A DNA stretch of 64,000 nt from Hyphomicrobiales bacterium. GTDB lineage: Bacteria > Pseudomonadota > Alphaproteobacteria > Rhizobiales > Rhizobiaceae. The translations under genes and the position numbers were made by a program. Positions 33,328-42,166 of the stretch are shown here, one piece after another. The stretch's first letter is position 1. Each line of letters starts with the position of its first letter. The notes under the pieces were generated by a model. It saw only the letters and a list, made by a program, of their open reading frames with translations, did no database searches and had not been told where the DNA came from. The DNA lies in the NCBI GenBank assembly GCA_017305935.1, contig JAFKJU010000017.1, forward strand, positions 186,001-250,000. The letters run 5' to 3'.

Positions 33328-34083
33328 TCAGGACAGGGCCGACAGGCTTTCCTGCAGCAGTCCCGTCAGAAAATCGGCTGCGACGTCCTGCCCGGTTTCG
33401 TCCGAAATCAGGTCGTTGCGCACCTCGATCATCACATTCGGCAGGCCGTGTCTCAGGCCGTGCAATTGCAGCGTATGGGTCACACCATCCGCCGGGCCGT
33501 AGGGCTCGTTGCGGGCAATGCGGTAGAGGCTGGTGTCGGCGGCGCGCATCAGCATGGCGTCGGCCAGCCGGCTGTCGGCATCGTGCAGCACGCCGATTTC
33601 CACCGCCCGTTTCACCCCGTGATAGACGGGCGTGAAGCTGTGCATGGTCAAAAGCGCTGTCTGCTGACCGCGCGCCTGCCGCGCGGCGACGATTTCCTCG
33701 ATGCGGGCGTGGAACGGCCGGTAGAGCGCTTTCGTCCGCTCGTCACGGTCTTGCGGGCTCAGGTCACGATTTCCGGGAATTTCGTAGATTTCGCTGACGT
33801 CGGGCATGGCGCCCGGTGCCTCCGGCGGCCGATTGCAATCATAGGCGAGGCGCGAAAAACGCTGATGCACCAGCGTCGCGTCGAGGCTGCGCGATAGCCG
33901 CTCCGCGACCGCCAGCGCGCCTGGATCCCAGGCGATATGGCTCGCCAGCGCCTCCTCGGACAGGCCGAGCGTGCCAAGCCGCTCCGGCAGGGCGCGCGAG
34001 GCATGTTCGCAGACGATCAGCACCGATCCCCGGGCATCGGGATTGAGAACGGCAACGGGATCGCCTTCGGCTTGCGTCAGCAT
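33328..34083 (-). CDS. N-formylglutamate amidohydrolase family protein (HutG-like)
   Basis: A hydrolase of 251 residues of the FGase family. It has SVLIVCEHASRALPE with the metal-binding EH pair, HIAWDPGALAVAERLS, and MHSFTPVYHG with a metal-ligand histidine, then PNVMIEVRNDLI. Family members release formate or ammonia from N-acyl/amido glutamates. No hut genes are present, so histidine degradation is not implied. Proximity to the gamma-glutamyl operon suggests it could hydrolyse a glutamylated product. The start at 34083 follows GTGGAG; ATG 34125 lies upstream in frame. It is divergent from the RpiR gene. Confidence 0.85.
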   Translation of the reverse strand: MLTQAEGDPVAVLNPDARGSVLIVCEHASRALPERLGTLGLSEEALASHIAWDPGALAVAERLSRSLDATLVHQRFSRLAYDCNRPPEAPGAMPDVSEIYEIPGNRDLSPQDRDERTKALYRPFHARIEEIVAARQARGQQTALLTMHSFTPVYHGVKRAVEIGVLHDADSRLADAMLMRAADTSLYRIARNEPYGPADGVTHTLQLHGLRHGLPNVMIEVRNDLISDETGQDVAADFLTGLLQESLSALS

Positions 34084-34241
34084 CGCAACTCCACGAAAAA
34101 TGAACAAGAGGCACTGGTCTTCCAAGCCGCATGGCGCCTGCGTCAGGACCGCACGCGGCCTCGCCTGCCATGGACGGGCGGCGCACCACCCTTCGATAGA
34201 GAAGAGAATTCTTCAGAGTTCGGCCAGTGTCAACCGGAATC

Positions 34242-34257
34242 TGAAAGCTTCTTTTCA
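34242..34257 (+). promoter_or_regulatory. Candidate RpiR operator
   Basis: The interrupted palindrome TGAAA-N6-TTTCA lies in the 202-nt divergent region between the FGase-like and rpiR-like genes, 29 nt before the RpiR ATG. GAAA/TTTC half-sites are common for RpiR regulators. This is a guess from position and symmetry only. Confidence 0.35.
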
Positions 34258-34285
34258 AAAATCGCATTGACTCGCCGCCACACCC

Positions 34286-35215
34286 ATGCGTTTATTTTCG
34301 CAACAATCCGGCAAAGACCGGAGCAGGGGAAATCGGCCGTTGCCAAGCATTCGAAAAACCGTCTCGGACGTGATCCGCGCGCGCTACGATGATCTGACAC
34401 GCGCCGAAAAACAGCTCGCAGACAGCCTGCTGGACAATTATCCCGTGTCGGGGCTCGGCAGCATCACCACGGTCGCGGAAAATGCCGGCGTCTCGACGCC
34501 GACCGTGGCGCGCATGGTGCAGAAGCTCGGCTTCAAGGGCTATCCCGAATTCCAGGCGCATCTGCATGCCGAACTGGAGGCGACGCTCTCCAGCCCAATC
34601 GCCAAGCACGACCGCTGGGCCGCCAAGGCGCCTGATGGCCATGTGCTCAACCGGTTCGCCGACGTCGTCATGGCCAACATGCGCCAGACGCTGGCCGATC
34701 TGGATACGGCGAGCTTCGATGCCGTCGCCACCCTGCTCTCGGAACGACAACGCAGCCTCTATTTCGTCGGTGGACGCATCACCAGCGCGCTCGCCGATTA
34801 TCTCTTCACCCATATGCAGGTCATCCGTCCGAACGTGACGCTGATGGCCTCGCGCACCGGCACCTGGCCGCAATACGTGCTGAACATGCGCGCCGGCGAC
34901 GTCCTCGTCATCTTCGACATCCGCCGCTACGAGACGGAACTGGCGCGGCTGGCCGAAATGGCCCGTGCGCAGGGCGTCGCCATCATCCTGTTCACCGATG
35001 CCTGGGCCTCGCCGGTCGCCAAGTTCGCCGAGCACTGTTTTCGAATCGAGATCGAGGCGCCCTCTGCCTGGGATTCCTCCGTTGTCATCCTGTTCGTCGT
35101 CGAGGCGCTGATCGAGGCCGTGCAAAGCAAGAGCTGGGAAGAGACGAGCGCACGCATGAAAACGCTGGAAAACCTGTTCGAGCAGACACGCCTGTTTCGC
35201 AAGCCGTCGGAGTGA
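34286..35215 (+). CDS. RpiR/MurR family transcriptional regulator (HTH + SIS)
   Basis: A regulator of 309 residues. The N-terminal HTH_6 domain (about 22-98) shows LTRAEKQLADSLLDNYP and the helix-turn-helix SITTVAENAGVSTPTVARMV. The C-terminal SIS domain (about 135-285) has RSLYFVGGRITSALADYL and VLVIFDIRRYETELARLAEMA and would bind a phosphosugar-like or amino effector. The ATG at 34286 has no visible ribosome site; an in-frame TTG at 34340, 9 nt after AGGGGA, would give the more usual length of 291. It is divergent from the FGase gene and upstream of an ABC transporter, either of which may be its target. Confidence 0.88.
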   Translation: MRLFSQQSGKDRSRGNRPLPSIRKTVSDVIRARYDDLTRAEKQLADSLLDNYPVSGLGSITTVAENAGVSTPTVARMVQKLGFKGYPEFQAHLHAELEATLSSPIAKHDRWAAKAPDGHVLNRFADVVMANMRQTLADLDTASFDAVATLLSERQRSLYFVGGRITSALADYLFTHMQVIRPNVTLMASRTGTWPQYVLNMRAGDVLVIFDIRRYETELARLAEMARAQGVAIILFTDAWASPVAKFAEHCFRIEIEAPSAWDSSVVILFVVEALIEAVQSKSWEETSARMKTLENLFEQTRLFRKPSE

Positions 35216-35516
35216 AAGGAGATGACAGCCGCTCAAGCGAAGAAAAAAGAAAAAAAGAGAAAGGGAAACGCGCACAGCCTGACTTGACCGATCCCCCGCT
35301 TGTTGCTTGGATAGGGCGGCAAGCCGGCGAGAGCCGCGAGCCCGGGATTTGAGGAAACCCCGGATGGAGTGAGCGAAATTCCCACATGCGACGCCTTGAT
35401 GACGCGGTCCCCGGCCCTGCCGCCGTTTGCGGATCGCGCGGGCGGGGTCGTCACACGAGCTTCATATAACATCATTAACAGCGTCGCCGGACGCAGAAAC
35501 CCAAAGGAGAACACAA
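35216..35516. other. Intergenic region with a 30-nt homopurine tract
   Basis: No gene is supported. At 35239-35268 there is an uninterrupted 30-nt run of A and G on the plus strand, striking in this GC-rich DNA. The rest is GC-rich and ends in TTCATATAACATCATTAACA (35461-35480), a plausible AT-rich promoter area for the ABC operon, whose ribosome site AAGGAGA is at 35503-35509. Confidence 0.5.
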
Positions 35517-36620
35517 GTGATCTCGACCATGACCCGCCTGCTCTCGCTGTCGACGGCGATGATGATCGCCATGTCGGCCGTTGCTTCGGCCGAACCCAGC
35601 CAGGAACTGATCGACGCCGCCAAGAAGGAAGGCACCCTGACCACCATCGCCCTTCCGCATAACTGGTGCGGCTATGGCGACGTGATCGCCGGCTTCAAGG
35701 CCAAGTACGGCATCGAAGTCAATGAACTGAACCCGGACGCCGGTTCGGGCGACGAAATCGAAGCGATCAAGGCCAACAAGGGCAATTCCGGCCCGCAGGC
35801 TCCTGACGTCATCGACGTCGGTCTGTCCTTCGGCCCCTCGGCCAAGGCCGACGGCCTGATCCAGCCCTACAAGGTCTCGACCTGGGATTCGATCCCCGAC
35901 AGCGCCAAGGATGCCGACGGCTACTGGTATGGCGATTATTACGGCGTTCTCTCCTTCATCGTGAACACCGACATCGTCAAGAACGTGCCGAAGGACTGGT
36001 CCGATCTCTCCAAGTCCGACTACGCCAACTCGGTCGCGCTCGCCGGCGATCCGCGCGCCTCGAACCAGGCCGTGCAGGCCGTCTACGCCGCCGGCCTCGC
36101 CGCCGGCGAGAAGGACGCCGCCAAGGCTGGCGAAGCCGGCCTGAAGTTCTTCGGCGAAGTCAACAAGGCCGGCAATTTCGTACCGGTCATCGGCAAATCC
36201 GCCTCGCTGGCGCAGGGCTCCACGCCGATCGTCGTCGCTTGGGACTATAACGGTCTCTCCTGGCGCGACAGCCTGAACGGCAACCCGCCGCTCGAAGTCG
36301 TCGTCCCGGCTTCCGGCGTCGTCGCCGGCGTCTATGTCCAGGCGATCTCGGCCTTCGCTCCGCATCCGAACGCCGCAAAGCTGTGGATGGAATACCTCTA
36401 TTCCGACGAAGGTCAGCTCGGCTGGCTGAAGGGCTATTGCCACCCGATCCGCTTCAACGATCTCGCCAAGAACGGCAAGATCCCGCAGGACGTGCTCGAC
36501 AAGCTGCCGCCGGCCGCCTCTTACGAAAAGGCCGTGTTCCCGACGCTCGAAGAACAGGCCGCCGGCAAGGAAGCCATCACCAAGAACTGGGATTCGGTCG
36601 TCGGCGCCAACGTCCAGTAA
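35517..36620 (+). CDS. ABC transporter periplasmic binding protein (iron/polyamine/phosphonate-type cluster)
   Basis: A solute-binding protein of 367 residues. The signal peptide (MTRLLSLSTAMMIAMSAVAS) is followed by the mature start EPSQELIDAAKKEGTLTTIA, typical of the family 1/6 binding proteins that include Fe(III), putrescine and 2-aminoethylphosphonate binders. The GTG at 35517 has AAGGAGA 7 nt upstream; ATG 35529 is a second choice. It is followed by two permeases and an ATPase in one operon and preceded by the RpiR regulator. The ligand cannot be assigned from sequence; the neighbouring amine genes make an organic amine plausible. Confidence 0.85.
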   Translation: MISTMTRLLSLSTAMMIAMSAVASAEPSQELIDAAKKEGTLTTIALPHNWCGYGDVIAGFKAKYGIEVNELNPDAGSGDEIEAIKANKGNSGPQAPDVIDVGLSFGPSAKADGLIQPYKVSTWDSIPDSAKDADGYWYGDYYGVLSFIVNTDIVKNVPKDWSDLSKSDYANSVALAGDPRASNQAVQAVYAAGLAAGEKDAAKAGEAGLKFFGEVNKAGNFVPVIGKSASLAQGSTPIVVAWDYNGLSWRDSLNGNPPLEVVVPASGVVAGVYVQAISAFAPHPNAAKLWMEYLYSDEGQLGWLKGYCHPIRFNDLAKNGKIPQDVLDKLPPAASYEKAVFPTLEEQAAGKEAITKNWDSVVGANVQ

Positions 36621-36629
36621 TCGCCTCAC

Positions 36630-36658
36630 ACCCCTTCGCCTTTCGCAGGCGAAGGGGT
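36630..36658 (+). terminator. Intra-operon hairpin after the binding-protein gene
   Basis: A perfect 12-bp stem (ACCCCTTCGCCT with AGGCGAAGGGGT) with a 5-nt loop, followed by ATTCTGTTTT, lies between the binding-protein stop and the first permease. It probably causes partial termination or 3' protection, raising binding protein over permease. Confidence 0.75.
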
Positions 36659-36693
36659 ATTCTGTTTTGCCTTTCGCCGCGCGGTCTTCATCG

Positions 36694-37587
36694 ATGAGCA
36701 CAGTTTCCACACCAATCGCCGCCACCAATCCGGCCCTGGACAAGGACCGGATGGTCGACTGGCTGGGCATTGCGCCCTTCATGATCTTCGCCGTGCTCTT
36801 TCTGATTGCGCCGACCCTCTACCTGGTGGTCGGCGCCTTCTTCACGCCGGATGGCGCGCTGACCTTCAGGAACATCGCCGACCTCTTCACCCCCGGCATC
36901 CTCAGCGCCTACTGGATCAGCATCCGCGTTTCTGTCGCCTCGGCGCTCGGCGGCGCATTGATCGGCTTCTTCCTTGCCTGGGCCGTGGTGCTCGGCGGTT
37001 TGCCCACCTGGGTGCGCTCCGGCCTGCTCACCTTTTCCGGCGTTGCCTCGAATTTCGCCGGCGTGCCGCTCGCCTTCGCCTTTCTGGCGACGCTCGGCCG
37101 CACCGGCCTCGTCACCGTGCTGCTGCGCGATATCTTCGGCTTCAATCTCTACGGCACCGGCTTCAACCTCCTGTCCTTCCTCGGCCTGACCATCACCTAC
37201 ATGTATTTCCAGATCCCGCTGATGGTGCTGATCCTGACGCCAGCGCTGGACGGCATGAAGAAGGAATGGCGCGAGGCCGCCGAAGTTCTCGGCGCCAGCA
37301 ACCGCCAATACTGGACGATGGTCGCCCTGCCGATCCTGTGGCCGAGCCTGCTCGGCACCGCGCTCTTGCTGTTCGCCAATGCCTTCGGCGCCATCGCCAC
37401 CGCCTTCGCGCTCACCGGCTCGTCGCTGAACATCGTTCCGATCCTGCTCTATGCGCAGATTCGTGGCGACGTACTGCACAATGCCAATCTCGGCTATGCC
37501 ATCGCGCTCGGCATGATCGTCATCACCGGCGTCTCCAATATCCTTTATCTTATGCTGCGCATGCGCGCCGAACGGTGGCAGAAATGA
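36694..37587 (+). CDS. ABC transporter permease
   Basis: An inner-membrane protein of 297 residues with about six helices. It is PotB/FbpB-like and has the EAA loop EWREAAEVLGASNRQYWTMV, where the ATPase docks. A hydrophilic N-terminus of about 35 residues precedes the first helix (LGIAPFMIFAVLFLIAPTLYL). The ATG at 36694 is chosen over an in-frame upstream codon by family length. Its stop overlaps the start of the second permease (ATGA). Confidence 0.88.
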   Translation: MSTVSTPIAATNPALDKDRMVDWLGIAPFMIFAVLFLIAPTLYLVVGAFFTPDGALTFRNIADLFTPGILSAYWISIRVSVASALGGALIGFFLAWAVVLGGLPTWVRSGLLTFSGVASNFAGVPLAFAFLATLGRTGLVTVLLRDIFGFNLYGTGFNLLSFLGLTITYMYFQIPLMVLILTPALDGMKKEWREAAEVLGASNRQYWTMVALPILWPSLLGTALLLFANAFGAIATAFALTGSSLNIVPILLYAQIRGDVLHNANLGYAIALGMIVITGVSNILYLMLRMRAERWQK

Positions 37588-38372
37588 ATTTGCAACGCTT
37601 CGGCGCCTGGGGCGCCATCCTTGTCGGCGCCGTCTATTTCCTCGTGCCGCTGATCGGCACGCTGGAATTCTCGCTGCGCATGCGCCGCGACGGCTACAGC
37701 CTCGATGCCTACCGGTCGGTGTTTTCAGACAGCCAGTTCCACCAGACCTTCGGTTATTCCATGCTGATGGCCTTGCTGACTATCGTCTTCGGCATGCTGC
37801 TCGTCGTGCCGACCGCCTATTGGGTGCGGCTGCGCTTGCCGCAGATGCGCCAGGTGGTGGAGTTCATCACGCTGCTGCCGCTGGTCATCCCGGCGATCGT
37901 CATCGTCTTCGGCTATCTGCGCATGTACAATTCATCCTCGATCCTGCCGCTGACCGGCTCGGTGACGGGCACGAACATACTGCTGGTGCTCTCCTACATC
38001 ACCCTTTCGCTGCCCTATATGTACCGCGCCGTCGACACCGCCATGCGCGCCATCGACGTGCGCACGCTAACGGAAGCGGCCGAAAGCCTCGGCGCCGGCT
38101 GGGGAACGATCCTGTTCCGCTGCATCTTCCCGAACGTCATGAGCGGCGTGCTCTCCGGCGCCTTCATCACGCTCGCCATCGTCATGGGCGAATTCACCAT
38201 GGCGGCCCTGCTCAACCGCCCGGCCTTCGGTCCCTACCTGCAGCTCGTCGGCGCCAACAAGGCCTATGAGCCTTCGGCGCTGGCGGTGATCGCCTTTGCT
38301 ATCACCTGGCTCAGCATGGGCCTGCTCAATCTTGCCACCCGTTTCTCGAAAATCGCCCCCGCCAGGGCGTGA
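37584..38372 (+). CDS. ABC transporter permease
   Basis: A PotC-like permease of 262 residues with about six helices and the EAA motif TLTEAAESLGAGWGTILFR before IFPNVMSGVLSGAFITLAI. It pairs with the preceding permease, with which it overlaps by 4 nt, to form the membrane channel. The ATPase gene starts 11 nt after its stop. Confidence 0.88.
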   Translation: MNLQRFGAWGAILVGAVYFLVPLIGTLEFSLRMRRDGYSLDAYRSVFSDSQFHQTFGYSMLMALLTIVFGMLLVVPTAYWVRLRLPQMRQVVEFITLLPLVIPAIVIVFGYLRMYNSSSILPLTGSVTGTNILLVLSYITLSLPYMYRAVDTAMRAIDVRTLTEAAESLGAGWGTILFRCIFPNVMSGVLSGAFITLAIVMGEFTMAALLNRPAFGPYLQLVGANKAYEPSALAVIAFAITWLSMGLLNLATRFSKIAPARA

Positions 38373-38383
38373 AGTGAAGGCCA

Positions 38384-39445
38384 ATGTCGTTTCTGACCCT
38401 GCAAAACATCCAGAAATCCTTCGGCCCAGTCCAGGTCGTGCATAATTTCGATATGGCGATCGAGAAGGGCGAGTTCGTCTCCTTCCTCGGTCCGTCCGGC
38501 TGCGGAAAGACGACGATCCTGCGCATGATCGCCGGTTTCGAGAAGCCGAGCGGCGGCACGCTGACCATCGCCGGCAAGGATCAGCGGCCGCTGAAGCCCA
38601 ACCAGCGCAATATCGGCATGGTCTTCCAGGCCTATGCGCTGTTTCCGAACATGACGGTGCATGACAACGTCGCCTTCGGCCTCAAGGTTGCCGGCAAGGC
38701 CAAGGCCGAGATCGATGCCCGCGTCAAGGAAATGCTGGCGCTGATCCGCCTCGACCATCTCGCCGACCGTTTCCCCTACCAGATGTCCGGCGGCCAGCAG
38801 CAGCGCGTGGCGCTGGCCCGCGCGCTCGCCGTCAAGCCGCAACTGCTGCTGCTCGACGAGCCGCTTTCGGCCCTCGATGCCAAGATCCGCGTCTCGCTGC
38901 GCGAGGAAATCCGCCTCATCCAGCAGAAGCTCGGCATCACCACCGTCTTCGTCACCCACGACCAGGAAGAGGCCCTGTCGATCTCCGACCGCATCGTCGT
39001 CATGAATGCCGGCAAGGCCGACCAGATCGGCACGCCCTTCGAGATCTACAACGCCCCGGCCACCCGCTTCGTCGCCTCCTTCGTCGGCACGCTGAACATC
39101 ATCGAGGCGAAGGTCGTCGATCCCGCCGCCAACCGCGTCTCGATCGGCAATCAGGATGTAACGCTGAAGCAGCCGCTCACCGGCTTCAAGGCCGGCGATA
39201 CCGTGTCGCTGGCGCTCCGGCCGGAAGCCGGCTCGCTGGCGCAAAGCGCGCCCGGCGATACGGCGCTGACCGGCAAGGTCGTCTCGGCGCACTTCCTCGG
39301 CTCGGTCATTCGCACCCGCATGGATGTCGGCGGCGTCACCATCTCCTTCGACATGTTCAACAGCCCCGGCACCACCCCGCCGCAGGCTGGCGACATCGTC
39401 ACCCTGCGCTTCCAGGCCGCCGACCTGCTGCTCATCCGCGACTGA
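38384..39445 (+). CDS. ABC transporter ATP-binding protein (PotA/FbpC/MalK-type)
   Basis: The ATPase of the preceding permeases (353 residues). It has Walker A LGPSGCGKTT, Q-loop VFQAYALFPNM, signature MSGGQQQRVALARAL, Walker B LLLLDEPLSALD and switch histidine VFVTHDQEEA. A C-terminal TOBE domain (about 275-350) marks it as the PotA/MalK type that can receive regulatory signals. It completes the operon SBP-permease-permease-ATPase. Confidence 0.92.
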   Translation: MSFLTLQNIQKSFGPVQVVHNFDMAIEKGEFVSFLGPSGCGKTTILRMIAGFEKPSGGTLTIAGKDQRPLKPNQRNIGMVFQAYALFPNMTVHDNVAFGLKVAGKAKAEIDARVKEMLALIRLDHLADRFPYQMSGGQQQRVALARALAVKPQLLLLDEPLSALDAKIRVSLREEIRLIQQKLGITTVFVTHDQEEALSISDRIVVMNAGKADQIGTPFEIYNAPATRFVASFVGTLNIIEAKVVDPAANRVSIGNQDVTLKQPLTGFKAGDTVSLALRPEAGSLAQSAPGDTALTGKVVSAHFLGSVIRTRMDVGGVTISFDMFNSPGTTPPQAGDIVTLRFQAADLLLIRD

Positions 39446-39466
39446 TTGCGGGCCATTCAAGGTTGA

Positions 39467-39507
39467 TCTCCTGTCCGGGCTTTGGCATGACAAGGCCCGA
39501 CAGGAGA
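39467..39507 (+). promoter_or_regulatory. Long hairpin sequestering the ribosome site of the next gene
   Basis: The 5' arm 39467-39484 pairs with 39491-39507: 17 bp with one bulged C (39476) and a 6-nt loop. The 3' arm contains the Shine-Dalgarno AGGAGA (39502-39507) of the methyltransferase gene at 39513. It may block its translation when transcribed from the ABC operon, or act as the operon's 3' end structure. There is no T-run. Confidence 0.65.
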
Positions 39508-39512
39508 CCACC

Positions 39513-40244
39513 ATGGCGCAGAACATCTACGACAATCCCGATTTCTTCGCCGGCTATAGCCAGTTGCCGCGGCAGGTCCACGGTCTCTCAGGCGCGCCGG
39601 AATGGCCGGCGATCCAGGCGCTGCTGCCCGATCTCCGGGGGCGACGCGTCGTCGATCTCGGCTGCGGTTTCGGCTGGTTCGCCCGCTATGCGGTCGAGCA
39701 CGGCGCGGAAAGCGTGCTCGGCCTCGACATCTCCGAAAAGATGATCGCCCGCGCCAGGGCCGATACACCAGGCGACCGGATCGCCTACGAAATCGCCGAT
39801 CTCGACCAATTGGAACTGCCAGCGGACCGTTTCGACCTCGCCTATAGCGCGCTGGCCTTCCATTATGTCAGCGATTTCGCCCGGCTGGTGCAAACCATCC
39901 ACCGGTCGCTCCGCCCCGGCGGCCATTTGGTCTTCACCATCGAGCATCCGATCTTCATGGCGGCGGCGCATCCGCACTGGATAGCCGATGAGAACGGCAG
40001 CAAAACCTGGCCGGTCAACAATTATGCCCGCGAAGGCGAGCGGCGCACCGACTGGTTCGCCAAGGGCGTTCTGAAATACCATCGCCGCCTGTCCACGACG
40101 CTGAACACGCTGATCGATGCCGGTTTTGCGCTCAACCGGCTGGAGGAATTCGCCCCGATGCCCGAGCAGATCGCCACCTTCCCCGTCCTCGAAGAGGAAC
40201 TGGAACGGCCGATGATGGCACTGATCGCTGCGGAGCGGCGCTGA
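39513..40244 (+). CDS. Class I SAM-dependent methyltransferase
   Basis: A methyltransferase of 243 residues (Methyltransf_11/25). It has motif I VVDLGCGFGWFARYAVE, the acidic residue after strand 2 in VLGLDISEKMIARA, and the post-motif LRPGGHLVFTIEHPIFM. The substrate is unknown. Its ribosome site is buried in a 17-bp hairpin, so expression may be conditional. It is followed by the FMN riboswitch of ribH2 but is a separate unit. Confidence 0.82.
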   Translation: MAQNIYDNPDFFAGYSQLPRQVHGLSGAPEWPAIQALLPDLRGRRVVDLGCGFGWFARYAVEHGAESVLGLDISEKMIARARADTPGDRIAYEIADLDQLELPADRFDLAYSALAFHYVSDFARLVQTIHRSLRPGGHLVFTIEHPIFMAAAHPHWIADENGSKTWPVNNYAREGERRTDWFAKGVLKYHRRLSTTLNTLIDAGFALNRLEEFAPMPEQIATFPVLEEELERPMMALIAAERR

Positions 40245-40321
40245 CAAGGCCCTGTCGCAGCCGATGAGGACAATGCCGTTTTGGCTTTGATTTTTCGGCA
40301 AAAGCCACGCTATAGTCACCT

Positions 40322-40461
40322 CGTTCTCAGGGCGGGGTGAAACTCCCCACCGGCGGTATCGGGGAAACCCCGGAGCCCGCGAGCGCTTCCCGTCAAACGG
40401 AAGGTCAGCAGATCCGGTGCGATGCCGGAGCCGACGGTTAGAGTCCGGATGAAAGAGGGCA
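40322..40461 (+). promoter_or_regulatory. FMN riboswitch (RFN element) upstream of ribH2
   Basis: The aptamer blocks are all present: TCTCAGGGCGGGGTGAAACT at the start, CCCCACCGGCGGTA, AGCCCGCGAGCGC, GGTCAGCAGATCCGGTG, then GCCGGAGCCGACGGTTAGAG and the closing GGATGAAAGAGGGC. Binding of FMN should lower expression of the downstream lumazine synthase. The 150 nt between aptamer and gene contain small inverted repeats (CCCAA/TTGGG, GGTTC/GAACC) as possible expression platform. Confidence 0.95.
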
Positions 40462-40586
40462 GGCTGGCTTACTCCGCTTTGGCGGAAGGAAAGTGCATGC
40501 ATGTTCGCCCAAGGGACGCTTGGGATTCCAGGGTTCTCCGAACCTTAGGGATCCGAAACGGAAACCATTGCACTGCGCCACCGTAG

Positions 40587-41063
<477 letters not shown>

Positions 41064-41090
41064 TGGCATCGGGGCCGCGACACGCGGCCC

Positions 41091-42056
41091 CTAGCCCTGC
41101 AGCCTTTTTCGCGTCTCCGAAGCACTTTCGCGAAACTGCGCCTTATAGGCGCGCGCAAAAGCCGAGGCCGAATTGAAGCCGGTGGTCAGCGCGATATCGG
41201 CGAAGGGCAGCTTGCTTTCGATGACCTTGCGCCGCGCCGCATTCAGCCGAATCGCCAGGTAATGCACATGCGGCGGCACGCCGATGCCGTCGCGAAACAA
41301 TTCCTGCAGATGCCTGGCGCTGACGCCGACGCGCCGCGCCAGCCGTGCCAGCAGCAGCGGCTCCTCCACCGTTTCCTCCATGATCGTCACCGCCTGCGCC
41401 ACGCGCTGGTCGACGACGCGCATGCTGCCAGTCGAGGGCATTCCGGTCTCTTCCGAGCGGCGCCCGTCCTGCTCGTAGATAAACTGCCGCGACACTTCCA
41501 GCGCCAGCGAATAGCCCTGCCGGCGGCGGATGATTTCCAGCATCAGGTCGACGGTCGGCAGCGAGCCGCCGGTGGTGATGCGCTTGCCGTCGATGACGAA
41601 TCGCTCGCGCACCATGTCGATCTCCGGATAGGCGCGGGTAAAATCGTCGAAATCCTCCCAGTGGGTGGTGGCGCGCACGGAGGCGAGCAGACCGACCTCC
41701 GCCAGCAGCCAGCCGCCCGCCTCGATGCCGGCCACCATGCTGCGATGCCGCGCCGTCTTCGACAGCACCCTCTTCAAGGCCGGCGTCGTGTAGCGATCCC
41801 AGTTGTGGCTGGAGAGGATGAACAGCGGATGGCTCTCCTTGTCCGGCCGGAATGCGCCAGCGGCCGGGATGGAAATGCCGCTGCGCGTCTCGGCCGGGCG
41901 GCCGTCCGGGCTGAAGATCGTCCAGCGGTAAAGGTCGCGCCCGACGATGCGGTTGACGACGCGCAAGGGCTCGATGACCGAGGCGAACAGGATGAGGTTC
42001 GTCTCCGGCAGTACGAGAAGGTCGAGGTCGAGGGTTTCGGGAACGGGTTGGAACAT
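41091..42056 (-). CDS. cdhR: GlxA-family AraC-type regulator, CdhR-like
   Basis: A regulator of 321 residues. The N-terminal DJ-1/PfpI-like amidotransferase domain (about 8-180) has LVLPETNLILFASVIEPLRV and VAGIEAGGWLLAEVGLL. The C-terminal AraC HTH (about 215-318) has LARRVGVSARHLQELFRDGI and IALTTGFNSASAFARAYKAQ. This architecture is that of GbdR, SouR and CdhR, which sense betaine-type compounds. It is divergent from the carnitine catabolic genes with a 110-nt shared promoter region, so it is most likely their activator in response to carnitine. Confidence 0.88.
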   Translation of the reverse strand: MFQPVPETLDLDLLVLPETNLILFASVIEPLRVVNRIVGRDLYRWTIFSPDGRPAETRSGISIPAAGAFRPDKESHPLFILSSHNWDRYTTPALKRVLSKTARHRSMVAGIEAGGWLLAEVGLLASVRATTHWEDFDDFTRAYPEIDMVRERFVIDGKRITTGGSLPTVDLMLEIIRRRQGYSLALEVSRQFIYEQDGRRSEETGMPSTGSMRVVDQRVAQAVTIMEETVEEPLLLARLARRVGVSARHLQELFRDGIGVPPHVHYLAIRLNAARRKVIESKLPFADIALTTGFNSASAFARAYKAQFRESASETRKRLQG

Positions 42057-42166
42057 GGCTGGGAACTCTCCGTCGCTCTTCCGATAATGTCAAGGATGGT
42101 TCCGATTTTGCAAAGCATGCGTAAGCACTTCAGCGCCTAATGCCGGGCAAAGAACGGAGGAACACC

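Noticed and set aside
33328-34083. Histidine utilisation locus
   Set aside because: Only the HutG-like family is present; hutU, hutH, hutI and hutC are absent.
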